In this document: piece by piece, positions 44,646 through 53,489 of the stretch
Layout: every line of letters begins with the position of its first letter
Position numbering within the stretch: position 1 is the first letter of the stretch
Assembly: GCF_016820495.1 (NCBI RefSeq)
Contig: NZ_JADHDU010000002.1
Coordinates: 62,001-126,000 of the forward strand
From: Planococcus beigongshangi
GTDB lineage: Bacteria; Bacillota; Bacilli; Bacillales_A; Planococcaceae
Direction: 5' to 3'
Length of the DNA stretch: 64,000 nucleotides
The notes under the pieces: generated by a model
Seen by the model: the letters and a program-made list of their open reading frames with translations, nothing else
Told to the model about the DNA's origin: nothing
Database searches by the model: none
Translations under genes and position numbers: made by a program

Positions 44646-44672
44646 ATGGATTTCGGCACGGAGATAAATGAG

Positions 44673-44804
44673 CGATACTTTGAGGTTCCTTTGGCCGCAC
44701 TCGTCTGCTCGAGCTTAGCTGACTCGGACCCGTTCCGCTTTGCCCAAGTGGATCTCAGCACATCGCCGAGCGGCTGGGAGCCTTCGCTGTTGTGCATCAT
44801 ATGT
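44673..44804. repeat. A-type repeat, degraded (copy 4)
   Basis: Retains AAGTGGATCTCAGCAC, the CTGGGAGCCTTCGCTGTTGTG end and a CGATACTT start, but with many changes. Sequence to about 45000 looks like further repeat remnants; no gene is supported in 44805-45090. Confidence 0.6.
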
Positions 44805-45110
44805 TAGAAATCCATCTGGTACTGAAGCCGTTGCCAAAAGCGAACTCGGACACTTGTCAGAGTGGTTGATAAACACTGTGCTGAGACTGCAGGCAGTCTT
44901 TTCTGCTTTCCTATAACTTGGAAAATGGACCTAAACAAAGGCGCGGCTCGGGAGCAGGAAATGCCGAGTGGTGCAGCGGTGGAGCACAAACTTTTACTGT
45001 CCATGTCGTTGAAGCGATATTTTATCAGTTCTTTAGTTGAACATATAGTTTCAGTTTTATTTATTTAAGGTATAGTTATAATAAAGAAATTTTTGAAGGG
45101 GGAACCACCG

Positions 45111-45587
45111 ATGGAAAATGCAGAATTGAAAAAGCCGTTGCCGTCACAGCAGGAGCAGCGAGATTTCTATCAGAAACTGAGAGCTAAAATTCAAAATTGG
45201 GTAGAGGGCAAGACAGGCAAGGACAATAAATTCCTGAAATATGTCATGTTTGCACCGGACTTTTTCCACTTGTTGACAAAATTGATGCTTGATGGCCGTA
45301 TCGAGGCGAAGAGCAAATCGATGATCGGTGCAGGTATCCTGTACTTCATCGCCCCGATCGACCTTATGCCGGAAGCACTTCTCGGCCCGGTCGGTTTTGC
45401 AGATGATGTCGTCGTGGCAGTTTACGTCATCAACACATTATTGAACAGATATCCGAAAGAAGTGATCATGTCCCACTGGGCAGGCGATGAAGATCTGCTG
45501 CAGGTAGTGAGCAGGCTTGCTGACAAAGGAAATAAATGGGCATGGCGTCTTCCGGCAAGTAAAATGGTGAAACGATTCCTTAAATAA
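45111..45587 (+). CDS. DUF1232 / YkvA-like membrane protein
   Basis: A 158-residue protein. The YkvA/DUF1232 core is clear: KSKSMIGAGILYFIAPIDLMPEA then GFADDVVVAVYVINTLL, a pair of hydrophobic segments (about 75-120). Function unknown in the family. ATG 45111 is chosen with GAAGGGGG upstream; the TTG 18 bp earlier has no ribosome binding site. It ends at a bidirectional terminator shared with the convergent ABC-F gene. Confidence 0.78.
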   Translation: MENAELKKPLPSQQEQRDFYQKLRAKIQNWVEGKTGKDNKFLKYVMFAPDFFHLLTKLMLDGRIEAKSKSMIGAGILYFIAPIDLMPEALLGPVGFADDVVVAVYVINTLLNRYPKEVIMSHWAGDEDLLQVVSRLADKGNKWAWRLPASKMVKRFLK

Positions 45588-45594
45588 AAGAAGA

Positions 45595-45631
45595 AAATCC
45601 CGCCGCACAATGGTTTGTGCGGCGGGATTTA
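45595..45631. terminator. Bidirectional intrinsic terminator
   Basis: AAATCCCGCCGCACAA pairs perfectly with TTGTGCGGCGGGATTT, 4-nt loop. Confidence 0.93.
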
Positions 45632-45635
45632 TTGG

Positions 45636-47243
45636 TTAGTTTGTAATGCCTTGTGATTCTTTCCATTCAAGGAATTCGTCATAAGTCAATTGCTTGTCGA
45701 GGATCGTTCCGTCTTCACGGATTTCAATCACACGGTTTGCAACTGTCTGGATGAACTGATGGTCATGCGATGTGAAGACCATTGCGCCTTTGAATGCGAT
45801 CATACCATTGTTCAGAGCCTGGATCGATTCCAGGTCCAGGTGGTTTGTCGGTTCGTCAAGGAGCAGGACGTTTGCATGGGACAACATCATTTTAGACAGC
45901 ATGCAGCGGACTTTTTCTCCACCTGACAAGACGGAAGGTTTCTTTTTCACTTCTTCGCCGGAGAACAGCATTCTGCCGAGGAAGCCGCGAAGGAACGTTT
46001 CGCTTTCATCATCTGGAGAGTATTGGCGCAGCCAGTCGACAAGCGACTGTTCACTGCCTTCAAAATAGGCTGAATTGTCAATCGGCAGGTAAGCGCGAGA
46101 AGTTGTCACACCCCAGCGTGCATAACCTTCAGCAGGCTCATCTTCTTCTGCAAGGATGCGGAGAAGGGCGGATTTCGCAAGCGGATCACCGATGAGAACG
46201 ATTTTATCGTCTTTATTCATATTGAAGCTGATGTTGTTCAGCAATTGATTGCCGTCGACTGTCTGGCTCAAATCTTTGACAGTGAGGACGTCGTTTCCGA
46301 TGTCGCGGCCGACCGTAAAGTTGACGAACGGATATTTTCTTGAAGAAGGGCGGATATCGTCCAGCTCGATTTTATCCAGCATTTTTTTACGGGACGTAGC
46401 CTGCTTCGATTTGGAAGCGTTGGCAGAGAAGCGGGCGATAAAGGCCTGGAGTTCTTTGATCTTCTCTTCTTTTTTCGCGTTCTGGTCGGATGCCAGACGA
46501 GTTGCCAATTGGCTTGATTCGTACCAGAAATCGTAGTTTCCTACATACAGCTGGATCTTCCCGAAATCTAGATCCGCGATATGTGTGCAGACTTTATTCA
46601 AAAAGTGACGGTCATGCGATACGACGATGACTGTATTTTCAAAGTTGATCAGGAATTCTTCCAGCCACTGGATCGCTTTCAGGTCCAGGTGGTTGGTGGG
46701 CTCATCCAGAAGAAGAACGTCCGGCTTACCGAATAAGGCTTGTGCCAAAAGCACTTTCACTTTATCGGAACCTGACAGTTCAGCCATTTTCTTGTCATGC
46801 AGGCTGTCTGGAATACCTAAGCCTTGAAGCAGGATGGCTGCTTCAGATTCAGCTTCCCAGCCGTTCAGTTCAGCGAATTCACCTTCAAGTTCAGCAGCGC
46901 GCATGCCATCTTCATCAGTAAAATCTTCTTTCATATAGATGGCATTCTTCTCCGTCATGACTTCATACAGTTTCTTATAACCCATCATCACTGTATCAAG
47001 AACCTGATTCTCTTCGTATTCGAAGTGATCCTGTTTCAATACCGCAAGACGCTCACCGGAACCCATCGTTACGTTACCGGATTGTGCTTCTATATCACCG
47101 GCAAGAATTTTGATGAATGTCGATTTACCGGCACCATTGGCACCGATCAGTCCGTAGCAATTCCCCGGGTTGAATTGGATATTAACATCTTCGAATAATT
47201 TACGGTCCCCGAAACGCAAACTTACATCATTAACTGCTATCAT
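45636..47243 (-). CDS. ykpA: ABC-F family ATPase (YkpA/YbiT type)
   Basis: A 535-residue ribosome-associated ABC-F protein. Cassette 1: Walker A GANGAGKST (about 37-45), signature LSGSDKVK, Walker B LLLDEPTNHLD. Cassette 2 has a degenerate Walker A (IGDPLAKSALL in place of GxxGxGKS), while its signature LSGGEKVR and Walker B LLLDEPTNHLD are intact, as in B. subtilis YkpA and E. coli YbiT. The frame is open 30 codons upstream, but ATG 47243 has AGGAGGTA upstream and starts directly at the first ATPase strand. Confidence 0.9.
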   Translation of the reverse strand: MIAVNDVSLRFGDRKLFEDVNIQFNPGNCYGLIGANGAGKSTFIKILAGDIEAQSGNVTMGSGERLAVLKQDHFEYEENQVLDTVMMGYKKLYEVMTEKNAIYMKEDFTDEDGMRAAELEGEFAELNGWEAESEAAILLQGLGIPDSLHDKKMAELSGSDKVKVLLAQALFGKPDVLLLDEPTNHLDLKAIQWLEEFLINFENTVIVVSHDRHFLNKVCTHIADLDFGKIQLYVGNYDFWYESSQLATRLASDQNAKKEEKIKELQAFIARFSANASKSKQATSRKKMLDKIELDDIRPSSRKYPFVNFTVGRDIGNDVLTVKDLSQTVDGNQLLNNISFNMNKDDKIVLIGDPLAKSALLRILAEEDEPAEGYARWGVTTSRAYLPIDNSAYFEGSEQSLVDWLRQYSPDDESETFLRGFLGRMLFSGEEVKKKPSVLSGGEKVRCMLSKMMLSHANVLLLDEPTNHLDLESIQALNNGMIAFKGAMVFTSHDHQFIQTVANRVIEIREDGTILDKQLTYDEFLEWKESQGITN

Positions 47244-47387
47244 TAATACGTACCTCCTAAATTTCACAATGTGATTAGTATACCATGAAACGGTCCCAAA
47301 CAGATAGCATCTGAACGCGCCAGTTGGTAACATAATAGAAGTGAAGTAATTATTTATATAGAAGATGAATTAATAACCCTTAATACC

Positions 47388-47469
47388 CGATATTCCGCAA
47401 AACAGCTTCGCGTTCCGGGGGGCTTGCGCTGAGCTAACTCAGGAGTCTTCGCTGTTTTGCTCCATATCT
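47388..47469. repeat. A-type repeat, internally deleted (copy 5)
   Basis: Starts CGATATTCCGCAAAACAGCT and jumps from GCTGAGCTAACTC straight to AGGAGTCTTCGCTGTTTTGC, so only the two ends remain (82 bp instead of about 160). A short C-type end AGCGCCAAAGCGGT follows at 47486-47499. Confidence 0.85.
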
Positions 47470-47537
47470 CCAGAGACTTCTCAAGCGCCAAAGCGGTGAC
47501 TGGAAGTTAATATTTACTTCTTTTTAATATTGGATCA

Positions 47538-47774
47538 CTAAACTTTATATTTCCGTTCCTTATAAGCTTCGAGCATCCCGAGATCTTTGTTCAATAAATA
47601 TTCCATTTTTACATAATCACGCCGTGTCGGTATATGTTCCGGAGTCAGGCCTTTCATCGTAAAGATGAAATAATAGCCGCCGATTTGGCGGAACCAGACG
47701 ACCACGTGCGGGAATTCATCGAAAATCGCTTTGATATTATATCGTTTTGCATAGCTCCAGTTCACAAGTTTCAT
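47538..47774 (-). CDS. Small hypothetical protein (78 aa)
   Basis: Not recognised. A basic, soluble 78-residue protein with many aromatics (VVVWFRQIGGYYFIF) and a Lys/Arg-rich C-terminus. The ATG has AAGGCGG upstream at suitable spacing. Monocistronic, between a repeat and the divergent MFS gene. Confidence 0.6.
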   Translation of the reverse strand: MKLVNWSYAKRYNIKAIFDEFPHVVVWFRQIGGYYFIFTMKGLTPEHIPTRRDYVKMEYLLNKDLGMLEAYKERKYKV

Positions 47775-47864
47775 AACAGTAACCGCCTTTCACTGCCCTT
47801 AGTTTAATAAAAATTTGCGGCGAACACAAGTTTGATTTACTAGTAATAAAGGAGTGTATCCACC

Positions 47865-49046
47865 ATGACAGCACAAAAAAAATCAGCGCTCGGCCTGATG
47901 GTCCTGGCGATTCTGCTGGTATCGGTCAACCTGCGTCCGGCCATTTCTTCCATCGGTCCGCTGCTCGATACGATTCGGGCGGATCTTGACTTATCAAGCA
48001 GCCAGGTGAGCCTGCTGACTTCCGTCCCGGTTTTCTGTATGGGTTTGTTTGCGCCGCTGGCAGTCGTTTTTAACAGAAAACTGGGATTAAAGGCATCGGT
48101 TGCAATACTTGTTGCAGCAATCGGCCTATTCACTTTGCTGCGCGGCATCCTGCCGACCTATCCCGTGCTCTTGATCAGCGCATTTTTCATCGGCATGTCC
48201 ATCGCCATCATCAGCCCGCTGCTGTCGGCGATGATCAAGCGGAATTTCCCGACGCGCACCGCTTCGCTGATCGGCGTCTATTCGTTCGGCATGGGGCTTG
48301 GCGCTACGATGGCGGCCGGTCTTACGGGCGTCTTTTATTCGATTGCCGGCTGGCCCATCGCTTTGGCGAGCTGGGGATCACTCGCTATTGCCGGGGTCAT
48401 CCTGTGGCTGAGGGTCAAAGAGCCGGCAGCGGAAGTCCAAGAGGTTCCGGTACAGGGAGTAGCAGTAGTGTCTCCGGTCCGGAATAAGCGTGCATGGTAT
48501 ATGCTGGCATTTTTTGGTCTGCAATCCTCCCTGTTCTTTTCGACCATTACATGGCTTGCACCAATTGCCATCGACAAAGGCCTATCGATTCTCTTGGCCG
48601 GAGCGGTACTGACGGTCGTATCGATTGTCGGCATCCTAGGTAATATCACGCTTCCTTTTTTACTGGCAAAATGGCCAAGCCGCCATTTATGGATCCTTGT
48701 CAGCATCAGTTCGGGCACGATCGGCGTGCTGCTTCTAATGTTTGCAAGCACTTCGGTTATCTGGCTGGCGGCAGTTTTCCTCGGGGTTACGCTCGGCGGC
48801 TTATTCCCGCTTGCTCTGATGATGCCGCTGGATGAAAATTCATCGGCTGACGATGTCAACAGCTGGACCGCGATGATACAGTCAGGCGGCTATATCATTT
48901 CTGCTACGACGCCTTTTGCTATCGGCATCCTGTATGACCGTTTTCAGAACCATTTGTTTACCTTGTCGCTGTTGCTGGTTTTTTTGAGTTTGCTGTTCGT
49001 TTTCGCGTTCCTGCTGAACAATAAAACATCGGATAAGTTGAACTAA
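47865..49046 (+). CDS. MFS transporter, CynX/NimT family
   Basis: A 393-residue major-facilitator carrier with twelve hydrophobic segments. The opening VSVNLRPAISSIGPLL is characteristic of the CynX/NimT (cyanate permease) group, and the central loop between helices 6 and 7 lies near residue 200. Cargo unknown; relatives move cyanate, nitroimidazoles or similar small anions. AAAGGAGTG lies before the ATG. It ends directly in front of a large repeat cluster. Confidence 0.85.
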   Translation: MTAQKKSALGLMVLAILLVSVNLRPAISSIGPLLDTIRADLDLSSSQVSLLTSVPVFCMGLFAPLAVVFNRKLGLKASVAILVAAIGLFTLLRGILPTYPVLLISAFFIGMSIAIISPLLSAMIKRNFPTRTASLIGVYSFGMGLGATMAAGLTGVFYSIAGWPIALASWGSLAIAGVILWLRVKEPAAEVQEVPVQGVAVVSPVRNKRAWYMLAFFGLQSSLFFSTITWLAPIAIDKGLSILLAGAVLTVVSIVGILGNITLPFLLAKWPSRHLWILVSISSGTIGVLLLMFASTSVIWLAAVFLGVTLGGLFPLALMMPLDENSSADDVNSWTAMIQSGGYIISATTPFAIGILYDRFQNHLFTLSLLLVFLSLLFVFAFLLNNKTSDKLN

Positions 49047-49063
49047 AGGAATAACCGAAATAT

Positions 49064-49358
49064 CGCTTCGGCGCTATGGACCGTGCAAAGATTATGCTCC
49101 TGCGCACAGCTCGTCGCAAAGGAGGCGCCGCAAGTTCATGGCGCACCTTGGTTCCCACAATAAGCCGAGAAGAACACTCGTCTTATTGCTCCACTCGGCA
49201 TTCGCCTGCTCCTGAGCCGCGCCTTTGCTTGGATCCAGTTCTGGAGTTGAAGTGAAGCAGCAAAGACGCCCTACAGTCTCAGCGCAGCGCCCGGCACCCC
49301 CTCGGACGAAGGTCCGAGTTCGCTTATGGAAACTACTTCAGCTCTAGAAGGATTTCTA
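49064..49358. repeat. C-type repeat, forward (copy 3, fullest)
   Basis: Starts CGCTTCGGCGCTATGGACC and includes TGCTCCTGCGCAC, CAAAGGAGGCGCCGCAA, CACAATAAGCCGAGAAGAAC, and the CTCGGAC/GTCCGAG hairpin at about 49300-49317. Collinear with 21184-21400, which lacks part of the left end. Confidence 0.85.
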
Positions 49359-49671
49359 AGATATGGAGCAAAACAGTGAAGAAAACCGTACTGCTCCACC
49401 AGCGCTTTGCGCTTCGTCGCAAAAGCTCGACCGAATGTTGTTCGGTCGAACTTTTCCTGCGGCTTAGCGACACGACCGGTACACCGCAGGGAGCGCAGCG
49501 GACGAGGAGGATTGGGCGGGAGCCAAGACATTGGCCGAGGCTCGCGAGGGCAAGTCTTTGCGACGAAGCTAGCGCAGCGATGCAACGCCCCACCATGTCT
49601 CGAAGCTAGCGTTAGCGATGCAGAGACAGGAGCATGGGTTTTGGAAAGCAAAGCTGTTTTGCGGAATATCG
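49359..49671. repeat. A-type repeat, reversed, carrying an insert (copy 6)
   Basis: Its outer ends are AGATATGGAGCAAAACAGTG and AAGCTGTTTTGCGGAATATCG. The middle is replaced by about 270 bp that contains CTCGACCGAATG and CATTCGGTCG-like arms (about 49425-49455), GGGCAAGTCTTTGCGACGAAG and AGCGCAGCGATGC blocks, also found at 27005-27290 and 54190-54215. In-frame codons here run into the HAD gene but are not coding. Confidence 0.8.
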
Positions 49672-49718
49672 ATTATTTACGATTATTAGTTCAGCTTATA
49701 TATAAAGGAGAGTTCAAT

Positions 49719-50444
49719 GTGAATAAAAAGAAATACGAAATAGTCATATTCGACATCGATGATACATTATTTGATTTTTCGCTGTCGGAACATGCAGCTT
49801 TGCATAATACATTTATGGAATATGAAATGCCTACCGGCTTTGCAGATATGCATGACAGCTACAGAGCCATCAGCAAAGTTTTATGGAATGATTTGGAGCA
49901 GGGGAAAATCGCGTTGCACGAACTAGGAGTCGAGCGTTTCCGCCGGCTGTTCCTGGAACACGGTGCAGACAAAGACCCGCATTCTTTCAGTTCGAGCTAT
50001 CTTCAGTATCTGGGGAAGGAAACCCATTTGATGGAAGGGGCTGTGGAAGTGCTGGGAAGCCTGACTGATTGCCAATTGGTCATCATGACAAACGGCTTTG
50101 GTGAAGTGCAAAAAGCGCGTCTGGCAAATTCACCGATCGGCAATCTGTTTGAAGAGATCATCATTTCCGAAGAAGCAGGCTATCAGAAGCCGCATCCGGC
50201 AATATTTGATTACGCTTTTGCAAAACTGGGGAATCCATTGAAGGAACGGTCAATCATTGTAGGTGATTCGCTCACTTCCGATATTCAAGGCGGCAATAAT
50301 TTCGGAATAGATACGGTCTGGTTTAACCCGAAACGCAAAACGGCGTCAAAGGGCATCCGTCCGACTTATGAAATTCAAGATCTTTTGGAAGTGGTCGATA
50401 TCGTAAAAGGGCAAACTGGAGCGGGGAAGGAAGAGCCGTTATGA
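49719..50444 (+). CDS. HAD-family hydrolase (YjjG/YfnB-like nucleotidase)
   Basis: A 241-residue haloacid-dehalogenase phosphatase. All four motifs are present: DIDDTLFDF (nucleophile Asp about 11), MTNGFG (II), the Lys in YQKPHP (III) and VGDSLTSDIQGG (IV), with a helical C1 cap. Resembles YjjG/YfnB-type pyrimidine or dNMP nucleotidases. GTG 49719 is the start: AAAGGAG is 8 nt upstream. The long open frame before it comes from the repeat. The stop overlaps the GNAT start by 4 bp. Confidence 0.88.
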   Translation: MNKKKYEIVIFDIDDTLFDFSLSEHAALHNTFMEYEMPTGFADMHDSYRAISKVLWNDLEQGKIALHELGVERFRRLFLEHGADKDPHSFSSSYLQYLGKETHLMEGAVEVLGSLTDCQLVIMTNGFGEVQKARLANSPIGNLFEEIIISEEAGYQKPHPAIFDYAFAKLGNPLKERSIIVGDSLTSDIQGGNNFGIDTVWFNPKRKTASKGIRPTYEIQDLLEVVDIVKGQTGAGKEEPL

Positions 50445-50941
50445 TCATCCGAAAAGCACAACCTGCAGACGCTGAACAATTGATCGGTTTGATTGCCGAT
50501 GCCGAAAATTCCGGGAACATGATGTTCGATCCCGGTGAGCGGAAAATGACCCCGGCAGGATTGAGTAAGCGCATTGAAGCAATGAAACAAGCCGATACGT
50601 CGGCCATTCTGGTGGCTGAGTCCGATGGCGGGCTCGCTGGATACCTTTTCATCATCGGTAGTGAGACAAACAGGACGCGACACAGTGCATACCTGGCGAT
50701 CGGCATTCACTCAAGCAGCCGCGGACAGGGAGTCGGCACCAAATTATTCGAACAAGCCGACAAATGGGCAATCGAAAACAGCATCAGCCGTTTGGAACTG
50801 ACCGTAATGGTAAGGAATCATGCCGGAGTAGCACTCTATCAGAAAATGGGCTTTCTTATAGAAGGAACTAAAAAGAGCTCGCTCAAAGTGGATGGGGAAT
50901 ACATAGACGAATATTATATGGCGAAGCTGATTGGAGTTTAG
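50441..50941 (+). CDS. GNAT-family N-acetyltransferase
   Basis: A 166-residue acetyltransferase. The acetyl-CoA motif is visible as SSSRGQGVGTKLFE (about 88-101) and motif B as RNHAGVALYQKMGF (about 126-139). Close in layout to the YhhY/RimI-like group; the acceptor is unknown. It overlaps the HAD gene by 4 bp (ATGA), so both proteins are coupled. Confidence 0.85.
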   Translation: MIIRKAQPADAEQLIGLIADAENSGNMMFDPGERKMTPAGLSKRIEAMKQADTSAILVAESDGGLAGYLFIIGSETNRTRHSAYLAIGIHSSSRGQGVGTKLFEQADKWAIENSISRLELTVMVRNHAGVALYQKMGFLIEGTKKSSLKVDGEYIDEYYMAKLIGV

Positions 50942-51090
50942 GAATACCAGGGATTACACAACGTCCGGATAATGGATCGACACTGTTGCGGGCATTTTTT
51001 GCCGGGAATTTTACACTGGAAATAATTCCGGCTGGAGGTAGTGTTATGCCCGTCTGCAAAAAATGTAATTCCATTTTTTCTGCGCCGGTC

Positions 51091-51140
51091 ATAATAACAG
51101 CTGAGCAAGGGCAAGGGCCTGTGCTCAGCTGTTATTATTT
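51091..51140. terminator. Bidirectional intrinsic terminator
   Basis: A 17-bp perfect stem (ATAATAACAGCTGAGCA and complement) with a 14-nt loop, between the convergent GNAT and Spx-like genes. Confidence 0.88.
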
Positions 51141-51156
51141 CGTAGAAGTTAAATCC

Positions 51157-51570
51157 TCAGCTGTCGATTTCCGCCTGCTTGGGATTCAGCAATTCTTTCA
51201 GCCGTTCCAAACGCATCCAGCGGGGGAGGAATTGGCGGATTTCATCGTCATTATATCCGACTTGAAGTTTTGTGCCGTCATGGATGATCGGCAGATGGAG
51301 AACTTTGGGATTTTTTATGATGATTTCATAAAGTTGCGGCAATGATAAGCTGTTGAGGTCGATCTTCAGTTTTTTGACGATGTTCGTCTTCTTGGAAATG
51401 ATTTCTTCGGTTCCTTCATTTGTGAGAGACAGGATTTCCTGGATTTCTTCAATGGTGATAGGGGTGTTGGAGAGGTTTTTTTCTTCGTATGGAATTCCGA
51501 AATCCGTTAACCATTGGATCGCTTTCCTGCAGGAATTGTTGCTGCTGATCGTAAAAAGCTTCGTTTTCAT
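51157..51570 (-). CDS. Spx/ArsC-family paralogue lacking the redox CxxC
   Basis: A 137-residue Spx-like regulator. Strong Spx features: the conserved Gly in NEGTEEIIS, which in Spx contacts RNA polymerase alpha, and the C-terminal DGTKLQVGYNDDEIRQFLPR block. Unlike Spx, the N-terminal Cys-x-x-Cys redox switch reads NNSC: the first Cys is replaced by Asn (residue 11) and only Cys14 stays. It therefore cannot form the Spx disulfide and may be a constitutive, MgsR-like or antagonistic paralogue. GGGATGTG upstream serves the ATG. It follows the TetR gene by 15 bp on the same strand. Confidence 0.82.
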   Translation of the reverse strand: MKTKLFTISSNNSCRKAIQWLTDFGIPYEEKNLSNTPITIEEIQEILSLTNEGTEEIISKKTNIVKKLKIDLNSLSLPQLYEIIIKNPKVLHLPIIHDGTKLQVGYNDDEIRQFLPRWMRLERLKELLNPKQAEIDS

Positions 51571-51585
51571 TTTTTCACATCCCTT

Positions 51586-52224
51586 TCATTTGATCTCTCC
51601 ATTACGCATCTTGTGTACAGTTTCCGGCGGAAATAACAGCCGGCAGAATGCTTTCGCAAAATGCTGGTAATCCACTTGCATTCCCTGGCTGACCCGGTTC
51701 CTCAATTTTTCAAGCAGGGCTTCCAGAAACCACATCAAAGTGTCTCTGTCCAGGTCTGGCCAAAGCAGGCACTTTTCATCCAAATACGTTAAATGGGCGA
51801 GGAATTTTTCCCGCATCTTCATTTTCGCTTCTTCCATTAATGCAGCTAATTCAGCGTCTTTCATCAAGAGTTCAGGCATCAGCTTTTGCAGATGCTCTTT
51901 ATTTATTTCATGGAAATGAAATTCCAGACGTGCAGCAAGCACTTTTTCCGGATCTCCGCTTTTCCATTCCAATTCCATCGGCATCAGGGTATCCATTTGT
52001 TCCTCGATCAATGACATCAGCAATTGGCGTTTGTCCGAGAAATATCGATAGAAGGTGCCTGTTGAAACCTGAGCATGGGCGGCAATCTCTTTAGCGGTGG
52101 TCTGTTCATATCCTTGCAGGATGAATAACTCGCGCCCACTTTGGACCAAAGCCTCTTTCTTTAGCTTTGAACGCAGCTGTTTCGGGGAGCTTGGATAGGC
52201 CCCGATTAAATTATCATGCGGCAT
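51586..52224 (-). CDS. TetR-family transcriptional regulator
   Basis: A 212-residue regulator: an N-terminal helix-turn-helix (about 24-70) with TTAKEIAAHAQVSTGTFYRY, and a helical ligand-binding C-terminal domain. The start ATG has GAGGTGAAAAT upstream. It is divergent from the YdcZ-type carrier gene, and a 26-bp perfect palindrome lies between them. By the usual TetR logic it represses itself, the carrier and possibly the Spx-like gene behind it. Confidence 0.87.
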   Translation of the reverse strand: MPHDNLIGAYPSSPKQLRSKLKKEALVQSGRELFILQGYEQTTAKEIAAHAQVSTGTFYRYFSDKRQLLMSLIEEQMDTLMPMELEWKSGDPEKVLAARLEFHFHEINKEHLQKLMPELLMKDAELAALMEEAKMKMREKFLAHLTYLDEKCLLWPDLDRDTLMWFLEALLEKLRNRVSQGMQVDYQHFAKAFCRLLFPPETVHKMRNGEIK

Positions 52225-52262
52225 ATTTTCACCTCATGATTAAAGATAACATAAATAAACCG

Positions 52263-52288
52263 AAAACATGAACTCGAGTTCATGTTTT
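52263..52288. promoter_or_regulatory. TetR operator candidate, 26-bp perfect palindrome
   Basis: Half-site AAAACATGAACTC and its exact complement meet with no spacer. It sits about 40 bp upstream of the TetR start and 200 bp before the divergent carrier gene. Length and symmetry are those of TetR-type operators. Confidence 0.75.
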
Positions 52289-52488
52289 TGATCAGTTTTT
52301 TTATTTTTCTGGTCACATAGCTGACAATTGTGCCGCCAGGGTCTATGCTAGAGTGGAATTCTTTCGTTCCGTCCTCTATTTCTGTGCATTTTGAAAGATG
52401 GAGCGGAACAAGAAGGGGAAAAATCCGGAAGATGGATTTCAACAGATTCCTTCTATAAGAATAAAATTTAATTCGGAGGGAAGACTTT

Positions 52489-53439
52489 ATGCTGTTAGCG
52501 CTGGTGGGGGTAAGTATTGGAATAGGCCTGGCGATGCAGACGGCAGTCAATTCCCGGTTAAGGAAATTTGTCGGATCCCCATTTACGGCATCGATGATTT
52601 CATTCGTGGTGGGTACCGTATTCCTCACCATGGTCATGGTGGTCAGCGGGACGCCATTGCTTATTTCCTTGGATATTGTAACGGAGCAGCCTTTGTGGAT
52701 CTGGCTGGGTGGAATCTTCGGGGTCATTGGCCTGACGACCAGCATCTTTTTATTTCCTAAAATCGGAAGCATCCAGGCATCGGTCATGCCGATACTCGGG
52801 ATGATCATTATGGGAATGCTCATCGATCACTTCGGCTGGTTCGCTTCGATTGAACAGCCGTTCACCTGGAATCGGTTGATCGGCGTTATCCTATTGTTCA
52901 TCGGGATTTTCCTTACCGTTGCACTGACGGATCTCATTTCGGGACGGCATGTGGCAATAAAACAGGCTGCTGCCGAGAAACGGAGCGACGGGCAATCGCC
53001 GTGGCGCCTGCTCGGTGCCGGTGCCGGTATGCTGATGGCTGCTCAGGCAGCTGTGAACGGACAGTTGGGATCTCTACTCGGCTCGCCGGTCCATGCAGCT
53101 TTCGTTTCATTTCTAACAGGGGCTGCATTTCTAGTCCTTGTGGTCGCATTGCGATATCGCTCGTTTGCAGCGGTCAAAAATCCTGTGGAGCAAAAAGCGC
53201 CGTGGTGGATTTGGATTGGCGGATTGCTCGGAGGCTTGTATATATTGCTGAACGTTTTCCTTGTGGGGAGAATAGGGACAGGGCAAACGGTCATTTTGGC
53301 ATTGTTCGGGCAGTTGACCGGCAGCCTGCTGGTGGAGCGTTTCGGACTATTGGGCTCAAGTCGGGGCCGGATCACGACACTCCATATTCTGGGCCTGGCC
53401 GTTATGCTCGCAGGCATCATCTTCATCCAACTCCTATAG
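52489..53439 (+). CDS. YdcZ-type DMT transporter, internally duplicated
   Basis: A 316-residue membrane protein made of two homologous DUF606/YdcZ halves: each contains a similar phrase, AVNSRLRKFVGSP near residue 20 and AVNGQLGSLLGSP near 190. About ten hydrophobic segments. Bacterial YdcZ proteins occur as single or fused halves; the cargo is unknown. GGAGGG precedes the ATG. The divergent TetR gene and palindrome suggest drug- or metabolite-inducible export. Confidence 0.8.
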   Translation: MLLALVGVSIGIGLAMQTAVNSRLRKFVGSPFTASMISFVVGTVFLTMVMVVSGTPLLISLDIVTEQPLWIWLGGIFGVIGLTTSIFLFPKIGSIQASVMPILGMIIMGMLIDHFGWFASIEQPFTWNRLIGVILLFIGIFLTVALTDLISGRHVAIKQAAAEKRSDGQSPWRLLGAGAGMLMAAQAAVNGQLGSLLGSPVHAAFVSFLTGAAFLVLVVALRYRSFAAVKNPVEQKAPWWIWIGGLLGGLYILLNVFLVGRIGTGQTVILALFGQLTGSLLVERFGLLGSSRGRITTLHILGLAVMLAGIIFIQLL

Positions 53440-53442
53440 GCA

Positions 53443-53482
53443 ATAAAAAAACGGACGCTTCCACGTGGGAAGCGTCCGTTGC
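53443..53482. terminator. Bidirectional intrinsic terminator
   Basis: AACGGACGCTTCC pairs with GGAAGCGTCCGTT, 5-nt loop. It serves the carrier and the second msrA. Confidence 0.9.
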
Positions 53483-53489
53483 TGTTGGA

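Noticed and set aside
49407-49718. N-terminal extension of the HAD hydrolase
   Set aside because: It is wholly repeat sequence; GTG 49719 has a proper ribosome binding site and starts at the HAD motif.
51046-51345. Plus-strand ORF starting MPVCKKCNSIFSAP after GGAGG
   Set aside because: The start looks like a short CxxC zinc-ribbon protein, but the frame at once enters a terminator and then the antisense of the Spx-like gene. Possibly a remnant, not supported as a gene.
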